Source: JBDRAU01 sp043823315 (GTDB lineage: Bacteria; Patescibacteriota; UBA1384; DTJR01). Taken from it: a stretch of DNA of 26,990 bases. Below, in pieces: positions 1 through 6,403 of the stretch (positions are counted from its first letter, which is position 1; the number at the start of each line of letters is the position of its first letter). Under the pieces are notes generated by a model. The model was not told the origin of the DNA. It did no database searches and was given only the letters and a program-made list of their open reading frames with translations. The position numbers and the translations under genes are program-made. The DNA is taken from assembly GCA_043823315.1 (NCBI GenBank), contig JBDRAU010000081.1, positions 1 through 26,990 on the forward strand, read 5' to 3'.

Positions 1-14
1 TTTTTGTGGTAAAT

Positions 15-109
15 CCCTCACACCTATGTGATATAATAATTATGAGATGCTTGAACAGACTCGGATTTACTAAGAATATGATCAAGTTGTATTTAAATAG
101 GTGTGGGGG
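15..109. repeat. Inverted repeat pair over two promoter regions
   Basis: CCCTCACACCTAT at 15-27 is the reverse complement of ATAGGTGTGGGGG at 97-109 apart from one position. The first arm lies just upstream of an extended -10 (TGATATAAT, 29-37). The second arm fills the -35/-10 spacer of the promoter for the gene at 122. A shared regulator site is possible, but nothing here identifies the protein. Confidence 0.35.
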
Positions 110-115
110 TAAAAT
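87..115 (+). promoter_or_regulatory. Promoter of the gene at 122, probably leaderless
   Basis: TTGTAT (87-92), a 17-bp spacer and TAAAAT (110-115). The expected transcription start falls at about 122, which is the A of the ATG, so the mRNA would have essentially no 5' leader. Confidence 0.5.
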
Positions 116-121
116 ATAAGC

Positions 122-565
122 ATGGATGAAGTTACTTCTCAAGAAAGCAAATCGGAAAGCTGGCGCGATATAGTCTCGATTTTGTTTATTGCTTACCTCA
201 CTCCCGTTGCAGCCATCCCCGTTTGGCTTATCTCGCGCTGGTCTGTCTTAACAAAATGGATTGTAACGGCCATTAGTATAATTGCACTTGTTCTACTTTA
301 TTACACATCTTTTGCTGGTTACCAATTTGCTAAATTTCAGGATGCCTACAAGCCAGTTCTAGAGGTTCAGCAAGCCCTCGATATCTATGGAATTGAAAAA
401 GGGCAGTATCCAGAGAATCTTGAAGCTCTAAAACCGAAATATCTTAAAGAGATTCCCTCCACTCAAATGACCTACGAGCCGCTCGAGGAGGGCAAGAACT
501 ACTCGCTTAAAGCTACTATTAAAGATAGAAATGTCGATCTAGGACCGGTTCTCAAGACGGAATAA
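122..565 (+). CDS. Two-helix membrane protein with pseudopilin-like C-terminal segment
   Basis: A 147-aa protein of unknown function. Two hydrophobic segments (about residues 17-38 and 45-65) are visible, followed by a soluble tail. The tail contains QQALDIYGIEKGQYPENLEAL, minus its last residues a pattern typical of the variable region of type II secretion/type IV pseudopilins (hydrophobic-x-x-Y-x-x-x-x-G-x-Y-P). No prepilin peptidase site (G before F-x-x-x-E) is seen at the N-terminus, so it is not a standard pseudopilin. The start ATG lies at the predicted transcription start and there is no Shine-Dalgarno sequence. It converges on the PaaX/Cas2-like gene. The membrane location is well supported; the function is not known. 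Confidence 0.75.
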   Translation: MDEVTSQESKSESWRDIVSILFIAYLTPVAAIPVWLISRWSVLTKWIVTAISIIALVLLYYTSFAGYQFAKFQDAYKPVLEVQQALDIYGIEKGQYPENLEALKPKYLKEIPSTQMTYEPLEEGKNYSLKATIKDRNVDLGPVLKTE

Positions 566-585
566 ATTCGAGAGTTTATAGTATC

Positions 586-621
586 TCTATACATTTTTTC
601 TGTACAGAAAGAATGTATAGA
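586..621. repeat. 34-36 bp palindrome, copy 1 (downstream of the PaaX/Cas2-like gene)
   Basis: A near-perfect palindrome centred on TGTACA, with outer arms TCTATACATT and AATGTATAGA and a single mismatched pair. Its top strand matches the palindrome at 1236-1269 over TATACATTTTTTCTGTACAG and beyond. It sits between the convergent 3' ends of the genes at 122-565 and 655-1194. It may be an operator, a mobile-element end or a bidirectional terminator-like hairpin. Confidence 0.7.
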
Positions 622-654
622 AAGTTTATTTGAATATCTAATTGTTTATTTTAA

Positions 655-1194
655 TCATTTAAGTTTGAATTTTTTTCTTAAGTCCTGGTCATTTTCTGTC
701 GGAGGAACTTTGGCGATAAAAAAAGTTACAAATTTTTCAATACCAAGATCATCTCTTAACGTGGCTAATTTTTCGAAATCGGCAAATGGAGAAATAAACA
801 CACTTTTTTGTAGGCCGATAAATCCATGTCGCTTGATCGCTGAGCGAAACATGTTTCTTTGGCTTTCTAGATGATTCGGGACGTCGAAAGTAATAATTCG
901 CCAAGATCCGTCCCAGTCCCTGGCGTTATAATCGGATTCTTCTGCTAATAATCTTCTGGCCTTCTTTAGTCCTCTTGGTGTAATCAGGAACTGCTTATTT
1001 ACGTTTTTCTTAATGTAACCTCGACGTTGTAACCCTTGTATGGCCGAATAATATTCCCTGTTCTTCATATTCATATTTTGGGCAAGTAGCTTTGCAGATC
1101 CAGCGCTTAGAAGAAATGCTTCGGTGGAATCAAGTGAAACTATGACAAAATCTTTAATAAAGGAAGTTAAGAGTTTACCCACTTTTGTTTTCAT
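655..1194 (-). CDS. PaaX-like regulator: winged helix plus Cas2-like domain
   Basis: About 179 aa from the ATG at 1194. A TTG at 1230 would add 12 residues but lies at or before the predicted transcription start, so the ATG is preferred. The first half is a winged-helix domain (YYSAIQGLQRRGYIKK, then FLITPRGLKKARRLL). The second half is a Cas2-like ferredoxin fold (WRIITFDVPNHLESQRNMFR, then LQKSVFISPF), the arrangement of the PaaX family central domain. CPR genomes often label such proteins Cas2, but there is no CRISPR array, cas1 or other cas gene here. The two flanking palindromes make it a likely DNA-binding autoregulator. Which genes it controls besides itself cannot be told. Confidence 0.75.
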   Translation of the reverse strand: MKTKVGKLLTSFIKDFVIVSLDSTEAFLLSAGSAKLLAQNMNMKNREYYSAIQGLQRRGYIKKNVNKQFLITPRGLKKARRLLAEESDYNARDWDGSWRIITFDVPNHLESQRNMFRSAIKRHGFIGLQKSVFISPFADFEKLATLRDDLGIEKFVTFFIAKVPPTENDQDLRKKFKLK

Positions 1195-1234
1195 TGTTCT
1201 ATATTTCAACTTTGAAATTATGTTTGCCAAATAT

Positions 1235-1269
1235 ATTATACATTTTTTCTGTACAGAAGAAATGTATAA
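1235..1269 (-). promoter_or_regulatory. Palindrome copy 2 overlapping the -10 box of the PaaX/Cas2-like gene
   Basis: A 34-bp palindrome (1236-1269) with one mismatched pair, centred on TGTACA with outer arms TTATACATTT and AAATGTATAA. On the minus strand TATAAT (1240-1235) sits at its edge, so a protein bound here would cover the promoter. That is the layout of an autoregulatory operator. Confidence 0.6.
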
Positions 1270-1412
1270 GAATGTTATTAAGAAGATTGTTTGGTTGTTA
1301 ACTTAATATTTAGAATCTAAATGCAAGAAAATTGTGGCGAAGCCCATCGATTTGCGAAGGGATATTACGAGAAGTTGCATCGCAAGAATTTAAGGTCTAA
1401 ATAAAGTCGAAA

Positions 1413-1441
1413 GGCCAGCTGCGCAAGTTGCACAGCTGGCC
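1413..1441 (-). terminator. Rho-independent terminator of the minus-strand gene at 1455-1737
   Basis: GGCCAGCTG pairs with CAGCTGGCC, with GCAA/TTGC inside. On the minus strand the hairpin is followed by the T-rich stretch TTTCGACTTTATTT. It lies just past the stop codon at 1455. Confidence 0.7.
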
Positions 1442-1454
1442 CTTGATTGATCGC

Positions 1455-1737
1455 CTAGAGCTGCTCGAACTTTTTGGCGATCTGGCGGGCGATGTCGCGG
1501 ACCTCTTCACTGATCGGTCCGCAGATGTCGCTGGAGCAGTCGTGGACAAGACATACAACCACTTCCAGAGGCACACTGGGGCAGAAGATCAGCATGTGGT
1601 GGTTGGGGCCACCGTCGAGCAAGACGCCCCACTCATCCCAGCCCCAAAGTCCAACCGTGTATCTTATTGAACTTTGTGGTGTCGAGCAGTTCAAGCTCCC
1701 TTACAGCTGCTTCGCGTTCGGCTTGGGTGACTGTCAC
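1455..1737 (-). pseudogene. GC-rich small gene, interrupted by a +1 frameshift; unknown family
   Basis: Reading starts at a GTG (1737) behind AGGAGTGAGGT. It encodes VTVTQAEREAAVRELELLD and reaches IHGWTLGLG before a TGA at 1633-1635. Skipping one G of the GGGG run (1642-1645) joins it to an open frame that runs to 1455 (WDEWGVLLDGGPNHHM, then SEEVRDIARQIAKKFEQL), giving a product of about 93 aa. Both halves have matching GC-rich codon use, unlike the AT-rich neighbours. It has its own promoter and terminator. I recognise no family. The break may be a real mutation, a recoding site or a sequencing error in the homopolymer. Confidence 0.55.
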
Positions 1738-1785
1738 AAGACCTCACTCCTAAAGGTGCTAATCTTGATTTCTAGACGTCACGAC

Positions 1786-1814
1786 GTAATATCACACTTT
1801 TAAGTCAATGTCAA
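1786..1814 (-). promoter_or_regulatory. Promoter for the gene at 1455-1737
   Basis: On the minus strand: TTGACA (1814-1809), a 17-bp spacer, TATTAC (1791-1786). It lies over the 3' end of the DUF192 gene, so the small GC-rich gene is transcribed independently of the lipoprotein. Confidence 0.6.
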
Positions 1815-2247
1815 TACATAGGTCAACGATTTTACTATTTAGAACGTTAGGCAGAGTAGTCCATGGGTTTAACTCTATCGCTTTGTCAGCTGGTTGTTTC
1901 GAAACATATTTTTTTTGTGGATTGGCGGGATCCGGCTCAACTGCCATTTCCTGAATATCAACTATTTCACATCCATTTATAAAAATTATTTGAAGGGGTA
2001 TGTAAGTGTTTTTCATCCAAAAAGATAAATAGTCGGGGTTATCAAAATAAAAGATCATTCCCCTATTCTCGGCAAGTTCTCTGCGATCCATCAACCCTTT
2101 TTCTCTCTGCTCTTGATTTTTGGCAACCTCTAGTAGATACTCTTTGTTGTCTATCGTAAGCTTCATTTTTTCCTTGTTTTTTGGTAAATTAAGACAGCCG
2201 GCAAGAAGTATTGCTGGTAATAGGACTAGCAGTTTTAACTTATTCAT
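1792..2247 (-). CDS. DUF192 family lipoprotein
   Basis: About 151 aa from the ATG at 2247; a TTG one codon earlier is possible. A short signal peptide ends in the lipobox LLAGC, so the mature protein should be lipid-anchored at the outer face of the membrane. The rest is a DUF192 domain: REKGLMDRRELAENRGMIF, FWMKNTYIPLQIIFI, then P...KKYVSKQPADKAIEL. The family has a small beta fold and no settled function; some members are secreted or periplasmic. It is divergent from galK, with only 20 bp between the two start codons, so their promoters must overlap one another or the coding sequences. Confidence 0.88.
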   Translation of the reverse strand: MNKLKLLVLLPAILLAGCLNLPKNKEKMKLTIDNKEYLLEVAKNQEQREKGLMDRRELAENRGMIFYFDNPDYLSFWMKNTYIPLQIIFINGCEIVDIQEMAVEPDPANPQKKYVSKQPADKAIELNPWTTLPNVLNSKIVDLCIDIDLKV

Positions 2248-2267
2248 CAACTTAACTAAATCACATT

Positions 2268-3446
2268 ATGCCATCAGAAAAAATATTCAAAGACAATTTT
2301 GACGGCGAGGTAGAGAAGTTTTATTGGTCTTCTGGAAGGGTTAATATAATTGGCGAACATTCGGACTATCACGAGGGTTATGTGATGCCGGCGGCGATTG
2401 ACCTTGGGATGACTTGGGCGGTTTCCAAGGACAATTTTTTAGTTAGCGGTTACAGCGAAAAATTTGATGAAATAGGGCAGTTTGATATTCGAAAGAGCAA
2501 GAGAACCGTTTATGAATGGATGCTTTATTTGCAAGGTGTCGTTGAAGTTTTGAAAAAGCGCAAGAAAAAATTTGAAGGAGTTAACTTCGCCATTCATTCG
2601 ACAATTCCGATAGGTAGCGGTCTCTCGTCATCTTCATCGCTTGCAACCGGATTCGCATACTTGCTAAATGATATGTATAAATTGGGTCTAAACAGGGTTG
2701 AAATTGCCAAAATCGGCTGTGAGGCGGAATGGTGGTATGGAACAACCGGCGGAATCATGGACCAATTTTGCATCGCAAACGGCAAAGCAGGCAAAGCGGT
2801 TTTGCTTGATTGCAGGACGTTGAAGTACGAATATATCAACATTCCGAAGGACATCGAGATTGTGATTTTTGAAACTACGATTAGGCATAAACAAATCGAC
2901 TCGCCTTTTGATACGAGAAAACGTCAGGCCAAGGAGGTTCTGGAGGTAGCATCAAAGCACTTCAAGGGCAGAAAACTTTTAGCTTTAAGGGATTTGACAA
3001 TTGATATGCTTGACGAGATAAAGCCAAAATTAATCGAGAAATTTGGAGAAAAAGAAGGCGATCTTATTTACCGCCGGGCCAAGCATCCAATTACCGAAAA
3101 TGTTAGGGTGATGCAGATGAAAAAAGCTCTCAATGATGATGACTACGAATCGATCGGTAAAATTTTGTATGAATGCCATGAGAGCTTGAGAGGCGATTAT
3201 GAAGTGTCATGCCGTGAGCTCGACATTGCGGTTGAGATCGGCAGGGAAATAAAAGGAATTATTGGATCCCGCATGATTGGCGGGGGATTTGGCGGTTGCA
3301 CCGTAAATCTAGTCAAAGAGGGAACAGCTAAGCATTTTGCAGGAGAATTAGAAGAGAGTTTTCGTAAAAAGACTGGGATAAAAGGAAACGCATATATCTG
3401 CAATATTGAGGATGGAACGAAAGAAATAAAAAAGAATACAGAATAG
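2268..3446 (+). CDS. galK: Galactokinase (GHMP kinase family)
   Basis: A 392-aa protein, a normal length for the family, that transfers phosphate from ATP to C1 of galactose. Motifs in order: the signature GRVNIIGEHSDYHEGYV near residue 22, the GHMP ATP-binding loop IPIGSGLSSSSSL, the catalytic-Asp region GTTGGIMDQF, HPITENVRV, and the C-terminal glycine motif RMIGGGFGGCTVNLV. His-Ser-Asp-Tyr replaces the usual His-Thr-Asp-Tyr. galT and galE are not in this window, so the Leloir pathway cannot be inferred; galactose-1-phosphate might be used otherwise. No Shine-Dalgarno sequence is seen, and the gap to the divergent DUF192 start is 20 bp. A different sugar substrate within the GHMP group is possible. 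Confidence 0.88.
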   Translation: MPSEKIFKDNFDGEVEKFYWSSGRVNIIGEHSDYHEGYVMPAAIDLGMTWAVSKDNFLVSGYSEKFDEIGQFDIRKSKRTVYEWMLYLQGVVEVLKKRKKKFEGVNFAIHSTIPIGSGLSSSSSLATGFAYLLNDMYKLGLNRVEIAKIGCEAEWWYGTTGGIMDQFCIANGKAGKAVLLDCRTLKYEYINIPKDIEIVIFETTIRHKQIDSPFDTRKRQAKEVLEVASKHFKGRKLLALRDLTIDMLDEIKPKLIEKFGEKEGDLIYRRAKHPITENVRVMQMKKALNDDDYESIGKILYECHESLRGDYEVSCRELDIAVEIGREIKGIIGSRMIGGGFGGCTVNLVKEGTAKHFAGELEESFRKKTGIKGNAYICNIEDGTKEIKKNTE

Positions 3447-3468
3447 AGAATACGGTATACAGACAAAA

Positions 3469-4134
3469 ATGAACTACAAAATTATAAAGACAGAAGATTT
3501 TGAACTCAGAGAATGGCCCGATAAGGCGTGGGAAAAAGCAGAATTTCATGAATTGAAGGATGTAATTTCTGGCGATCAGATCGAGAAAAAGGCCAAGGTC
3601 AAGTTGCTATGGAGCGAAAAATTTCTTTATGTGTTGTTTGATGTTGAAGACGATCATATCTGGGGGACATACGAGAAAGATGATGATCCGATATATGACG
3701 AAGAAGTAGTCGAGATATTTGTAGCCCTTTGTGAAGGAACTCCGCAAAAATATTTGGAAATTCAATTTTCTCCAAAAGGTGTGAAGTATGATGCTAAAGT
3801 AATAAATCCAACTGGCTCTCGCCATGATAGCGGTTTTCAAGTGGATTTATCTTGGGGCTCAAATTTGTTATTTAAGCAACGAATTGAAGCCAAGGAAGAT
3901 TATGGAAAATATAGAGCCGGCAAGTGGATAACCCAAGTCAAAATTCCCTCAGTAGAAATTGGTGCAGGAGAGTTAAAATCCGGAGATCGATTGAGGGGAA
4001 ATTTATTTAGGATAGATGGATATCCGCAGCAGAATTCATTTCAAGCCTTAGTGCCCAACATGGAGAAGCCGGCTAACTTCCACACTCCCGAAAAGTTTGC
4101 AACTTTTGAGCTTGTAGAGGAACAGGATGCCTGA
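3469..4134 (+). CDS. CBM9-like (carbohydrate-binding/DOMON-type) domain protein
   Basis: A 221-aa protein made of one beta-sandwich domain resembling carbohydrate-binding module family 9. Segments matching the family: VKLLWSEKFLYVLFDVED, YDEEVVEIFV, YLEIQFSPKGVKYDAKV and GNLFRIDG. No signal peptide or membrane segment is visible, so it seems cytosolic or exported by a route I cannot see. It starts 22 bp after galK and is probably cotranscribed with it, which fits a role in sugar handling. It has no catalytic domain. The reading ends GAT GCC TGA, and that stop overlaps the start of the fpg remnant at 4127. Confidence 0.7.
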   Translation: MNYKIIKTEDFELREWPDKAWEKAEFHELKDVISGDQIEKKAKVKLLWSEKFLYVLFDVEDDHIWGTYEKDDDPIYDEEVVEIFVALCEGTPQKYLEIQFSPKGVKYDAKVINPTGSRHDSGFQVDLSWGSNLLFKQRIEAKEDYGKYRAGKWITQVKIPSVEIGAGELKSGDRLRGNLFRIDGYPQQNSFQALVPNMEKPANFHTPEKFATFELVEEQDA

Positions 4135-4234
4135 ACTGCCTGAAGTTGAAACCCCAGTATCAATCCTTTCTGGCTTATTGAATTACATTCAATCACCCCA
4201 GAAGCGGATAACACGGGGCAAGTCATTAGACTAG
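4127..4234 (+). pseudogene. 5' remnant of a second fpg/mutM gene
   Basis: The ATG at 4127 begins MPELPEVET, the canonical Fpg N-terminus including catalytic Pro2 and Glu3. The similarity stops after residue 9 and the frame ends at 4232-4234. The intact fpg begins 118 bp later with MPELPEVEI. The two starts encode the same first eight residues but differ at most synonymous positions (CCT/CCA, GAA/GAG, CTG/TTG, GTT/GTG), so this is not a fresh tandem duplication. The remnant ATG overlaps the upstream stop as ATGCCTGA, the kind of coupled start expected of the original resident gene. Confidence 0.6.
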
Positions 4235-4244
4235 AAGGAGCTAT

Positions 4245-5159
4245 ATGCCAGAGTTGCCAGAGGTGGAAATTATAAAGCGGGGACTGAAGAATAAAATCAT
4301 AGGTCGGAAGATTGATGATATCGATGTTAAAGAACCTAAAATTTTTAGGGGAGATAGGTCTAAGGTAATCGGATCTAAAATCAGCAAAATCATTCGCCAT
4401 GCTAAGATGATCGAGATTGATTTTGCAAACGGCAAGGCGCTTTTAATTCATTTGAAAATGACGGGGCAGCTGGTGTTTCAGGGCAAAGTTAAGAGCGAAA
4501 AGCCTGCCCGCAGACGCTCAGCATCAGCTGATGCAGGCGGGGGTAAAATTGACGAGGTGCGTGGTGGGCATCCGGATAAAAACTATCTAGGAAAACTGCC
4601 CAATAAATTTACACACGTGATTTTTCGCTTTAAAGACGGGAGCGTTTTATATTTTAATGATTTGAGAAAATTTGGTTATATAAAAATTTTTGACCAAAAA
4701 GAATTGGGTGAGTCTAAAGAGCTGAAGAATTTAGGGCCGGATCCGTTTACCAAAGGGTTAAACGAAGAATACTTAATGCACATCGCATCAAAACGTCCAA
4801 GGGCAAAAATCAAGCAAATCTTGATGGATCAAACGGTCATTTCCGGAATCGGCAACATTTATGCAGACGAATCGCTGTTTTGTGCCGGTATTTCTCCCCT
4901 AAGACAGGCGAGAGATGTATCAAGAACAGAATTTTCCAAGTTAATTGGATGTATCAAAAAGGTTCTAAAAAAAGGCTTGGAATATGGCGGATCAAGTGAA
5001 AATACGTTCGTGAATGTGGAGGGGAAACAGGGTAAGATGCAGGAACATTTTCAAATTTATCGCAAGACCGGCCAAAACTGTCCTCGCGGGTGCGGGAAGG
5101 TCAAGAGGATAGTTGTTGGTGGACGTGGGACTCATTTTTGTCCTGTTTGTCAGCACTAG
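4245..5159 (+). CDS. mutM: Formamidopyrimidine-DNA glycosylase (Fpg/MutM)
   Basis: A 304-aa base-excision repair glycosylase/AP lyase acting on oxidised purines such as 8-oxoguanine. It starts MPELPEVE, with catalytic Pro2 and Glu3. HLKMTGQLV carries the conserved Lys, FNDLRKFGY the Arg/Phe damage-recognition loop, and GIGNIYADE the helix-two-turn-helix. The C-terminal zinc finger reads CPRGCGKVKR...GTHFCPVCQ; its first pair is CxxxC rather than the usual CxxC. Residues about 83-115 form an extra segment, partly encoded by a palindromic element at 4502-4541. AAGGAG seven bases before the ATG supports this start. It is followed by the convergent GreA-like gene. Confidence 0.93.
   Translation: MPELPEVEIIKRGLKNKIIGRKIDDIDVKEPKIFRGDRSKVIGSKISKIIRHAKMIEIDFANGKALLIHLKMTGQLVFQGKVKSEKPARRRSASADAGGGKIDEVRGGHPDKNYLGKLPNKFTHVIFRFKDGSVLYFNDLRKFGYIKIFDQKELGESKELKNLGPDPFTKGLNEEYLMHIASKRPRAKIKQILMDQTVISGIGNIYADESLFCAGISPLRQARDVSRTEFSKLIGCIKKVLKKGLEYGGSSENTFVNVEGKQGKMQEHFQIYRKTGQNCPRGCGKVKRIVVGGRGTHFCPVCQH
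4502..4541 (+). repeat. Palindromic element inserted in frame within fpg
   Basis: GCCTGC (4502-4507) and GCAGGC (4533-4538) enclose the perfect palindrome GCATCAGCTGATGC (4521-4534). The sequence is much richer in GC than the surrounding gene. It encodes PARRRSASADAGGG, a low-complexity segment in a loop where most Fpg proteins are shorter, and keeps the reading frame. Such behaviour recalls palindromic elements that insert inside genes, as described in Rickettsia. Confidence 0.55.
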
Positions 5160-5204
5160 TACGGGTTTTGCGGATGGGGCAGTTTGATAGAAATAAACGA
5201 ATGA

Positions 5205-5226
5205 GGGGCGCTCGTTAGAGCGCCCC
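5205..5226 (-). terminator. Terminator whose loop contains the stop codon of the GreA-like gene
   Basis: GGGGCGCTC pairs with GAGCGCCCC around the loop GTTA. On the minus strand the loop bases include TAA (5217-5215), the stop codon of the gene, and the hairpin is followed by TCATTCGTTTATTT. The last codons therefore form the 5' arm of the terminator. Confidence 0.65.
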
Positions 5227-5787
5227 CGTTTCCGTCAGTCTACCCATCGTGTTCGGGTGTTTCCTCTTTTCCCATCTTTGGTGGCTTTGCTTGATCGCGG
5301 CGGTGACATCGTTTGGCGAAAGGATGTCGAGAATCCTGAACCGTCGACCGTTACACTCCTTGGTCTCGTTGTAGTGGCTCCCGATTAGAGCCTGACCAAG
5401 TGGTGCTCGCGTCGAAACCATCTTCCAACCCTCAGGCAGATTATGTCCGCCGAGCGCTATTCCGACAACGTGGCAGTATTCCTCCTTTCCGTCTTCAAGC
5501 TTGATCAGAACTCCTGAGTCGAGGTTAACTTCATAGCTGTTGGTCGGATCAGGGTTGATGATGATGGCTCGTTTCAGAAGCTCCTGCAAACCACGGATGG
5601 TTGAACGGTGGATGCCTTCCTCTATCGATGCCCGACCGAACGACTCGTCGTGCCATGAGTCTCCCGTGGTTAGATTGGCCTTCTGATCAAGCGCCTCGTC
5701 AGCCAGGTCTGCTACTCTTGCGATGGAGACTTTAATTGCCTCCACATCTCTCGAAGACAATATCAGCTGTTCCATCTTTATAGGCAT
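5215..5787 (-). CDS. GreA/GreB-like C-terminal domain protein, GC-rich
   Basis: About 190 aa from the ATG at 5787; TTG at 5796 and ATG at 5775 are alternatives. The N-terminal half is helical (SSRDVEAIKVSIARVADLAD). The C-terminal half (about residues 95-165) follows the FKBP-like fold of GreA/GreB: LDSGVLIKLEDGKEEY, VGIALGG, VSTRAPLGQALIGSHYNE, then RRFRILDIL. That domain binds RNA polymerase in true Gre factors. The N-terminal coiled coil lacks the acidic tip motif I would expect for transcript cleavage, so it may be a Gre-like regulator that does not stimulate cleavage. Codon use is GC-rich compared with the neighbours. No Shine-Dalgarno sequence is evident. Confidence 0.6.
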   Translation of the reverse strand: MPIKMEQLILSSRDVEAIKVSIARVADLADEALDQKANLTTGDSWHDESFGRASIEEGIHRSTIRGLQELLKRAIIINPDPTNSYEVNLDSGVLIKLEDGKEEYCHVVGIALGGHNLPEGWKMVSTRAPLGQALIGSHYNETKECNGRRFRILDILSPNDVTAAIKQSHQRWEKRKHPNTMGRLTETGAL

Positions 5788-5816
5788 TTCTGTCAAAGGA
5801 TATACTCTATCGAAGT

Positions 5817-5825
5817 ATCATACCA
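5817..5825 (-). promoter_or_regulatory. Extended -10 promoter of the GreA-like gene
   Basis: On the minus strand TGGTATGAT (TGn plus TATGAT) lies about 30 bases before the ATG at 5787. No good -35 box is seen, as is common for extended -10 promoters. Confidence 0.4.
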
Positions 5826-5857
5826 CTTACTAAATGAGTTTTAATATAATTCGGCGT

Positions 5858-5896
5858 TTGCAAATTTATTTATTTTGATATATAATCATCAAAATA
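5858..5896 (+). promoter_or_regulatory. Promoter and inverted repeat before the CYTH gene
   Basis: TTGCAA (5858-5863), a 17-bp spacer and TATAAT (5881-5886), with transcription expected to start about 7 nt before the ATG at 5900. The -10 box is enclosed by a perfect 9-bp inverted repeat, TATTTTGAT (5871-5879) and ATCAAAATA (5888-5896), well placed to be a repressor site. Confidence 0.6.
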
Positions 5897-5899
5897 AAG

Positions 5900-6403
5900 A
5901 TGAGCCAAACAGAGATAGAAAAAAAATATATAGTCCCGAGCCTCAAAGCTCTGCCTTTTGATCTCACGAAATTTCCTAGCGAAGCAATCTACCAAGGTTT
6001 TTACTCCGGCCTGCCCTCTCCTCTAAGGATTAGAAAAGTTGGTGAAGTCTATAATTTGACAAAAAAATTTGTTGTTAACGCATCTAAAAATCACCTTGAA
6101 GAGGTTACAATTCCAATTAAGAAGCAGGAATTTAGTAAACTTTTTCCCGTAGCGCACAAAAAAATTGTTAAAACTAGATTCGAGATTAAATGGAATAAAT
6201 ATACGATCGAGCTTGATATTTTTAAAGGCAAACTCAATGGGTTGGTTATTGCTGAAATCGAGTTCAAAAATATTCAAGATATGGAAAAATTTAAAAAACC
6301 AGATTTTCTTGGCGAGGAGATTACTACCAAAAAATGGGCAACAAATTCTAGACTTGCGCTACAAACCTATGCTGGCATAAAAAAACAACTCAATAAATTA
6401 TGA
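5900..6403 (+). CDS. CYTH-domain (triphosphate tunnel) protein
   Basis: A 167-aa protein, one complete CYTH domain. The signature is TEIEKKYIV at the N-terminus (the ExExK-type metal/phosphate motif, here EIEKK), followed by RIRKVG, NLTKKF, LEEVTIPI, IELDIFKGKLNGLVIAEIEF and FLGEEIT. The family binds triphosphorylated substrates (ATP, thiamine triphosphate, inorganic triphosphate) in a beta tunnel. The substrate cannot be chosen from sequence. It has a leaderless-type start, and its stop TGA overlaps the ATG at 6400 as ATGA, which suggests an operon with the next, frame-shifted gene. Confidence 0.8.
   Translation: MSQTEIEKKYIVPSLKALPFDLTKFPSEAIYQGFYSGLPSPLRIRKVGEVYNLTKKFVVNASKNHLEEVTIPIKKQEFSKLFPVAHKKIVKTRFEIKWNKYTIELDIFKGKLNGLVIAEIEFKNIQDMEKFKKPDFLGEEITTKKWATNSRLALQTYAGIKKQLNKL

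Noticed and set aside
42..119. 25-codon frame after the extended -10 at 29-37
   Set aside because: The ATG is only 4 nt after the -10 box, no terminator follows, and the composition shows nothing distinctive.
655..1269. CRISPR system suggested by the Cas2-like fold
   Set aside because: No repeat-spacer array and no cas1 or effector gene; the winged-helix plus Cas2-like layout fits PaaX-type regulators.
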